This document shows positions 33,601 through 34,553 of a stretch of DNA of 34,553 nt, piece after piece. This DNA is from Hyphomonadaceae bacterium (GTDB taxonomy: Bacteria > Pseudomonadota > Alphaproteobacteria > Caulobacterales > Hyphomonadaceae): NCBI GenBank assembly GCA_022760335.1, contig JALEGE010000104.1, forward strand, positions 1-34,553. Reading direction: 5' to 3'. The position numbers and the translations under genes are program-made. Below the pieces are notes generated by a model. The model was not told the DNA's origin. It did no database searches and saw only the letters and a list, made by a program, of their open reading frames with translations. Within the stretch, counting starts at the first letter, position 1; each line of letters begins with the position of its first letter.

Positions 33601-34397
33601 CCAAGACGTCCATTTCTCCGCCAGGGTATGCGTATGATTATAATGCCTGGTTCGATCTCGAGCGCGTCTCCGCCGGTCTGCCGACAGGGGCAGGGATCTC
33701 GACCCTGGCGACGGTGTCTGGTGCGCCGACCGCCGATGTTGATCTCATCGCTCCAGCGGGTGTGATTGACGCAGGCGATGCCGGCATTACCGTTTCAGGT
33801 AACTTCAACGTCTTTGCTGTCGAAATCCTTGGTGCCGACAATATCGATGTTTCGGGTGTGTCCACGGGCCTGCCGACACCGCCGACGGCTCCTCCAACTT
33901 CGCTCGATATCGATACCAACGACAAGAATGAGGTTGTGAACAAGGTGCTCGATGACGCCATCAATCTGGTCCAGCAGGACCGCTTGGTGACCTCTCCATC
34001 CCTGATCGATGTGCAGATCGTCGATGATCCATGTGCAAGTGGTGGAGCTGGCGATCAGGCGTGTCTGTCAGACGCTCCAGCTGAATCCGGAGATGGGTTG
34101 CAAGACACGGCACCGGTCGCGGATGAAGCGGCCTCGCCTGTGGCTTCGATCGACGACCCACTTCCTGAGATCGCTTTCAACATGCCGGCTCAGCCGCTTG
34201 AGCGGGCGGTTCGGCAAGTTGGGGATCAGGCAAAGATCACGGTCCTGTATGACGCAGAGGCTCTCGATGGGATCTATACCCGGGCTTTCAGTGGCGTCAT
34301 GGCACCAGATCAGGCGCTGTTGCAGATGCTTTCTGCCGAGGCAGTTACCGTGAAGCGGACGGGGCCGCGCGCGCTTCTGCTTGAAAAACGCAACTAG
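21642..34397 (+). CDS. Giant TpsA filamentous-haemagglutinin exoprotein with C-terminal STN domain
   Basis: The 4251-residue protein starts at the ATG at 21642 with AGGA 9 nt upstream. It has a long signal region (1-40, extended n-region before the hydrophobic core). Two TPS secretion modules follow (about 83-165 and 177-260). The body is a beta-helix of Gly/Asp/Asn-rich coils (about 280-3700). A helical 67-residue tandem repeat (3725-3826) is followed by a DUF3739-like region (about 3900-4080, 'AGRGAKT', 'DLIAPAGVIDAGDAGI'). The C terminus has a Cys-x9-Cys loop (4131-4141), an acidic Pro/Ala linker and an STN domain (4176-4251). Only five Cys occur: one in the signal region and two close pairs (3275/3284 and 4131/4141). 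It is probably a surface adhesin or matrix protein. The STN tail is unusual for TpsA and links it to the local FecR/sigma and TonB genes. Confidence 0.93.
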   Translation: MTRSILPACDIHKSAMKLMTTVSFASLSLALSFNSSAVAQEQPFGTMVGMQNGTVTLPNGQLSQWTGANAPMIGLDEDGRPLMTIEQTESKALLDWEDFRLQTNEVLEFQQQSENWIAVNRVHGNQAAEIHGELRAPGKVFIFNDNGVLIGEDAIISTRTLVTGQGVSDVNIDGNVTTITQSQERAILNWSDMSTQAGELMKFDQERTDWIALNRSLSENPTRLAGDIEADGHVYLVAPEGLGIAGDVTAQQVIASQLDIVDEQFLEGFSKVIELGGVSAHFSNSWQREPDPRRSSDIPISEYLETLEGGPRRLDPNDPLRDQLRIESGATITTGNKGAIVLIGNAVTNEGTLSIQDEGQVVLAAGEHVWLTPEEDDQSNERFEAVSGFWNSVRFGENGAQRIYDQFVVIDSAAELEVIEGATGLDYEMGDTISYNEWYGYGGFEPLFAAVGKYLEARADAVAIQNDHVARNTGSILSSGGGRVDFRGMQLEQLGVIDLQSTANFRAGVDMEARLYSYLQNREDNEDGPTLGNNGTVIFGENSLTQITPDPDAIDTIALSEGAQSIGSLEINAFRVHMEDNSIIHMPSGRVSIWLDEGSKFKGISSQAGGVDNESGTRFMMEDGALIDLSGWDQTVLPMSYHVVKGRAYAAQLANSPLQRDGVLYRQEIAVDRRYGTDIVDWESFDNLTQGTLEQFLTNGGTFALNGDNDFIMKSGSVIDVSGGVTTYEDGYVTTTHLRRLDGTLIDIREADPDELYMGLANEWVTYDLKWGQQTKYNVPLVSSIQRLYESSYQEGGDAGVIDILSPDAILQGTMRGEVVVGRYQRLNMPEMGQFLIGTAGEGDKEFNANNILIEAMDRLVEANFGLTDNLEDQFGGLFGVEFDEALNETGENAESGTVTSDNTLLISGDFFSRSSMGSYTIGQSTVTLDAEGARVPYSIIVEDGVDIDLSGGASLNLFADNTGGIYFGGDVRTEGGDISITGGSLVFADDVVLDTSAGWYNEYESRDALTLGLQKPRPLRYDIRIDAGDITLGQNLFSRSREDSALVLPETMVLKLAGGGWANRDGEVVGGRGGTLSVNAYTNNNVDLSAIYNAEILGLGGNGGFALASPLTFYIGDGPGEFPALPVTEDMAMGEDDPIDMPIEVEEPETEDYILISPDLFSENGYSSVAITGDRIMVTDGTIINAATKTLGLRPASLDGGLAPWILADTGADISQLIEVTDIPLGFRAEGLSRGVDITFSTQGDLDTISEASGTIVMGEGSLVRTDVGGSISVLGSGMNPIHILGTLEANGGRIDIIGSEGAAPTQAGTVILGENAVLRSQGAAVITERNTSPQGESWQDGYVADGGEITLAANQVTFEDGALLDVRGGQGQFDIRPESGETNTRVRKTFSSNGGRVEISAQVLDIGGGSYLAQAGGEDARGGTFALNYLSSYTGAPEGLDPSRYEALVTRMELYDRVGLYRNSSFQSVPLYGTDLSELALVVSTPVNIQESLVFADRSELIAYLQTLDVPAAGPPPILVIGDPEVDLGLDAFGAGGGIGDPGFIEMLAGIRFRYELLPAYDGPERVAYLSIDAINAGGFANLDLDIAPAVVFAGDVSLGGMTDSGTYAFDTVSITSPNLMAADGANVSLDAQVLNFATLTDASFNQNAFDIAMAQANVGTPGSEAVFTAKSGTITDIVDANFRGFDTVNLSSDGDIRLRGYEITPFQSNNGLDTQLYGALKTSGDLNLKADQVYAATGREFTVQAGGDLTIFAQDEGQALNGTPLEAAARLILEAENITQGGIVRSPLGEIVLRATGEDGTVTFLDGSITSASSDGNVVPYGELNNGDTWIDPTAQGALAEERELRVLPERRVSISGDNIDLQDGALVDLSGGGDLIASEFTPGFGGTVNWLTGYYDKSYEWVEAPGEIYAIIPDFEGNVAPLGLTDAGPQVGERIYLSGGSGLPEGYYTLLPAEFALLPGAYRVTAQHHYDGDYSGVSLGTSASLLDGSSLQAGYRFVGDERLRDPRTTAFLVMPRETLFLRSSYNLQQATSFFQSSEFLEKTLRRNQPLPEAPRSPLDGGSIVLAATQSMILNGDLDMRAVEGGRGGLADIQADSILVAGAETDLSAYDGYLVLQSEQLSEFGASSLLFGGYRQQGDLNLELTVGASDIVVDNAGSSLTGEEFLFASRGAVTVKADSTIETTGESSGNASDLQVIPVAERLVDDKGTEDVADDEPIHGVIDYGSVLRVSANGQIDVLRDGLGVENYAALSANPLQLEQVNQVRASFGLPPLRTDDLTGLINIETGASLTASGSLLLDATRNSIIDAGAVVSAPQIGAAASRVSIGAVPGDVEGLVFSGGSLGQLADAQDIALRSYGAIDFYGGITLAASDSLSLDASELRILEGDGETVRVTASTLTLTNTSGGSGEATQGDAALRLEADNIYLAGADKWVSGVDTVQMIAGERVVGRDFGGLFVPGALSIDAASITAESGGSVTFDAQGDVRLLANGTVLDPLATFGATLNVLGASLTSEAQFALTGGAVNLRARSGDLVLTGGEIDVTSAEVEIFDRLIGVGGGSVSLISDTADIVVGEGVTVDVSGAGAAGDAGRISLDAGLGQILLNGSLIGNAPEGGRSGTVEFIGQELTGIGELNQALDAGGFLEARRFVSRQGDITLDGTVTARNVSVVTNDGDITVTGTVETVGEGRGEIQLAASDNLNLTSTGRLYARTGAQGGAVLLETRGANNGQIILASGSVIDVGGGAEDGGIVRLRAPQVGGNDVAIGAVDAEIVGAQSVLAEAFRSYDNVSVIDDAVITAVIADADAFMVNSPANTARFGGIEITPGIELRNDGDMELVSDWDLSSTRYNGLPGVLTLRAAGDLLVNANLSDGFDGTTPDAALLSGPSWSLNLVGGADLSSPNSLAVLPVGLLDQDRGSVIIGGTPDTIEYYLRADTGASRLYLLGEDGRFLNSLPTGLGASTQAYNPAYFFELDRDVDGDYLHPVTGDKILIDPATGDYVDTALFARRPLPWVALDSSLSNIPNQDLSSIGTLLISSRDPQNYLSAVVGYLQWDNSTGYSVRTGTGDINVASGRDFVLQEKPSVLYTAGETADPIDGFIPAISGYTPTNGGDITIRVAGDVHGSASWQLPSAWLRQAGVVRDGAFLEDDGFSGGLPGTFHQTNWFIDFGQYQAGVGALGGGNVIVDADGDILDLTVNIPTTGRVAGGRTPEEPTSFHQTGGGDLIVNAGGDIRAGVFYVGDGEGKISAGGSIIGREDAVARIDTFARSADTQGCLTGNAVSPCYVHADPSEFSRYQDLYTIFYTSGGQLDVRAGGDINVDAVLDPLAPEYFEDADVLLSYTDDASVSFFSAGGDIKLWNNSLNIAALRELGAVMERATYFESVQGESSINFETGLDVELWPATVLATAAAGDIYSYGGLFLAPSPTGNLELIARDNVQIGLFAEPGLSLNALERQRANYLSATDGIFMSQALAEFVPSPDNPRASGGRLNSVGLRWAGGLPQLFSAEIPPILHLGDSDPARFYAGRGDVIFSDIVTLPKELEVRAGRHIYFPQLRIQHNNPDDLSLFKSGGGVYFDPDSFVDLQGDGRLEFEVGTDFWMPAYRFSNLGGTSPVRATQYATWNERFGIVTRRPVIGGYSITPAEEWQPNSDVADISIMVGLEQEPNYEGFADWLFNPEAVDTPDYALVDAGNGQRLSMYLFDRLNPRADRGVDPVLIESAELAQGFVNYVREQQGLNPLATEAAQQAYLDEAWGYWLTIPEGQATPYDSLLPRGEAALGARPEFYLPEKSEGLVNYVRRMSGLAPLATQDEQLAYLDEAWALWNEMDVKNKTPFFRDTLYHELRTTGREGNDPGSERYTTTFRGYDAIAKLFPGAQLASDEELGDGEVRWDGDFQAYAGRVLSRGGDGNIEIMVPGGQLVLANIAATPGQTGQNVATDSGVITESGGAISLFTHDSISLNASRVMTAKGGNILGWSSWGDIAAGRGAKTSISPPGYAYDYNAWFDLERVSAGLPTGAGISTLATVSGAPTADVDLIAPAGVIDAGDAGITVSGNFNVFAVEILGADNIDVSGVSTGLPTPPTAPPTSLDIDTNDKNEVVNKVLDDAINLVQQDRLVTSPSLIDVQIVDDPCASGGAGDQACLSDAPAESGDGLQDTAPVADEAASPVASIDDPLPEIAFNMPAQPLERAVRQVGDQAKITVLYDAEALDGIYTRAFSGVMAPDQALLQMLSAEAVTVKRTGPRALLLEKRN
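21888..22415 (+). repeat. Tandem duplication of the TPS secretion module inside TpsA
   Basis: Residues 83-164 and 177-258 share one pattern with a constant 94-residue offset. This is seen at W96/W190, W116/W210 and N120-R121/N214-R215. The pattern is the TPS-domain core: 'ALLDWEDF' then 'VLEFQ', 'W.AVNR' and 'GKVFIFNDNGVLIG'. The second copy has diverged in the normally invariant NPNG turn (VAPEGLGI). Confidence 0.7.
32814..33119 (+). repeat. 67-residue tandem helical repeat in TpsA
   Basis: Residues 3725-3760 and 3792-3826 both read G(F/L)VNYVR....GL.PLAT...Q.AYLDEAW..W. The unit recurs once after 67 residues, interrupting the beta-helix with an alpha-helical module near the C-terminal end. 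Confidence 0.75.
34167..34394 (+). other. STN domain coding segment at the extreme 3' end of tpsA
   Basis: Residues 4176-4251 match the STN (secretin and TonB N-terminus short) domain: 'FNMPAQPLERAVRQVGDQAKITVLYD', then 'FSGVMAPDQALLQMLSAEAVTVKR', ending LLEKRN. STN domains are known from FpvA/FecA-type signalling receptors, where they contact FecR-type regulators, and from secretins. An acidic, Pro/Ala-rich linker separates it from the Cys loop. Confidence 0.85.
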
Positions 34398-34413
34398 TTC
34401 GCTGGGTGCAAAG

Positions 34414-34449
34414 GCCGGTGGCATTCGAATTTATGAGAATGCCACCGGC
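34414..34449. terminator. Stem-loop at the end of the TpsA operon
   Basis: GCCGGTGGCATTC and GAATGCCACCGGC form a perfect 13-bp stem around a 10-nt loop, 16 nt after the tpsA stop. No T-run follows, so it is either a weak or Rho-assisted terminator or a 3'-end stabilising structure. Confidence 0.6.
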
Positions 34450-34475
34450 ATGCGCACAGCTTGAGGAAATCAGTC

Positions 34476-34553
34476 ATGGATGACTCACTTTCCACTTTGG
34501 CTGCGGCGTATGCTTTGGGCGCCGCCATGACGATAGGCGCCATTGTCTTCTCC
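34476..34553 (+). CDS. N-terminal start of a small membrane protein (partial)
   Basis: An ATG with GAGGAAA about 8 nt upstream opens 26 codons that run off the right edge. The start MDDSLSTLAAAYALGAAMTI continues with a hydrophobic helix and no stop. It suggests a membrane protein or signal anchor but cannot be identified from so few residues. Confidence 0.45.
   Translation, partial: MDDSLSTLAAAYALGAAMTIGAIVFS

Noticed and set aside
21642-34397. Possible assembly artefact or frameshift in a very long gene
   Set aside because: The frame is unbroken for 4251 codons with domains in the order expected for TpsA, and no conflicting frames or abrupt composition breaks are seen.

Overview
The window looks like the chromosome of a marine, stalked- or budding-type alphaproteobacterium (Caulobacterales/Maricaulales/Hyphomonadales-like). 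This is an inference from four things: an alphaproteobacterial flagellar gene order (FlbT-like tail, DUF1217 protein, fliI, flgB-flgC-fliE-fliQ-flhA-fliR-flhB), CtrA-like TTAA-N7-TTAA boxes, GC-rich codon use, and a PiuC-type iron hydroxylase behind a Fur box. No genus can be named from the sequence alone.

Layout. Positions 1-8181 are a flagellar export/rod cluster. fliI lies on the minus strand, divergent from the flgB-to-flhB operon, and a small coiled-coil gene closes the operon. A REP-like palindrome sits between fliR and flhB. Positions 8182-10214 hold a secreted sialate O-acetylesterase/CE20-type esterase behind a LacI-type operator palindrome. Positions 10242-11852 hold an iron-regulated divergent pair, a Gly/Glu-rich lipoprotein and PiuC, sharing one Fur box. 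Positions 11926-12526 carry tRNA-Cys and tRNA-Asn. Between them are a tandem pair of hairpins whose stems keep pairing although their sequence differs, and a candidate CtrA-driven small RNA with a strong terminator.

Positions 12631-34397 form one large accessory system. A FecI-like sigma factor and a FecR-like anti-sigma factor (minus strand, overlapping) are divergent from a seven-gene plus-strand operon: TpsB outer-membrane transporter, a DUF2341-LamG-ExbB fusion, ExbD, TonB, a putative porin, a small periplasmic coiled-coil protein, and a 4251-residue TpsA exoprotein. The TpsA has a duplicated TPS secretion domain at its N terminus. At its extreme C terminus a DUF3739-like region is followed by a Cys-x9-Cys loop, a disordered linker and an STN (secretin/TonB short N-terminal) domain. 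FecR ends in an STN-like segment of the same length, and both proteins finish with similar residues.

The most interesting proposal is that this is a two-partner secretion system coupled to a private ExbB-ExbD-TonB motor and to cell-surface signalling. The Cys loop could stop the exoprotein in the TpsB pore, as the C-terminal disulfide of Haemophilus HMW1 does. That would leave the STN tail in the periplasm, where it could report to FecR/sigma or engage TonB. The gene content and domains are read from the sequence; the mechanism is inference. The window ends in the first 26 codons of another gene.
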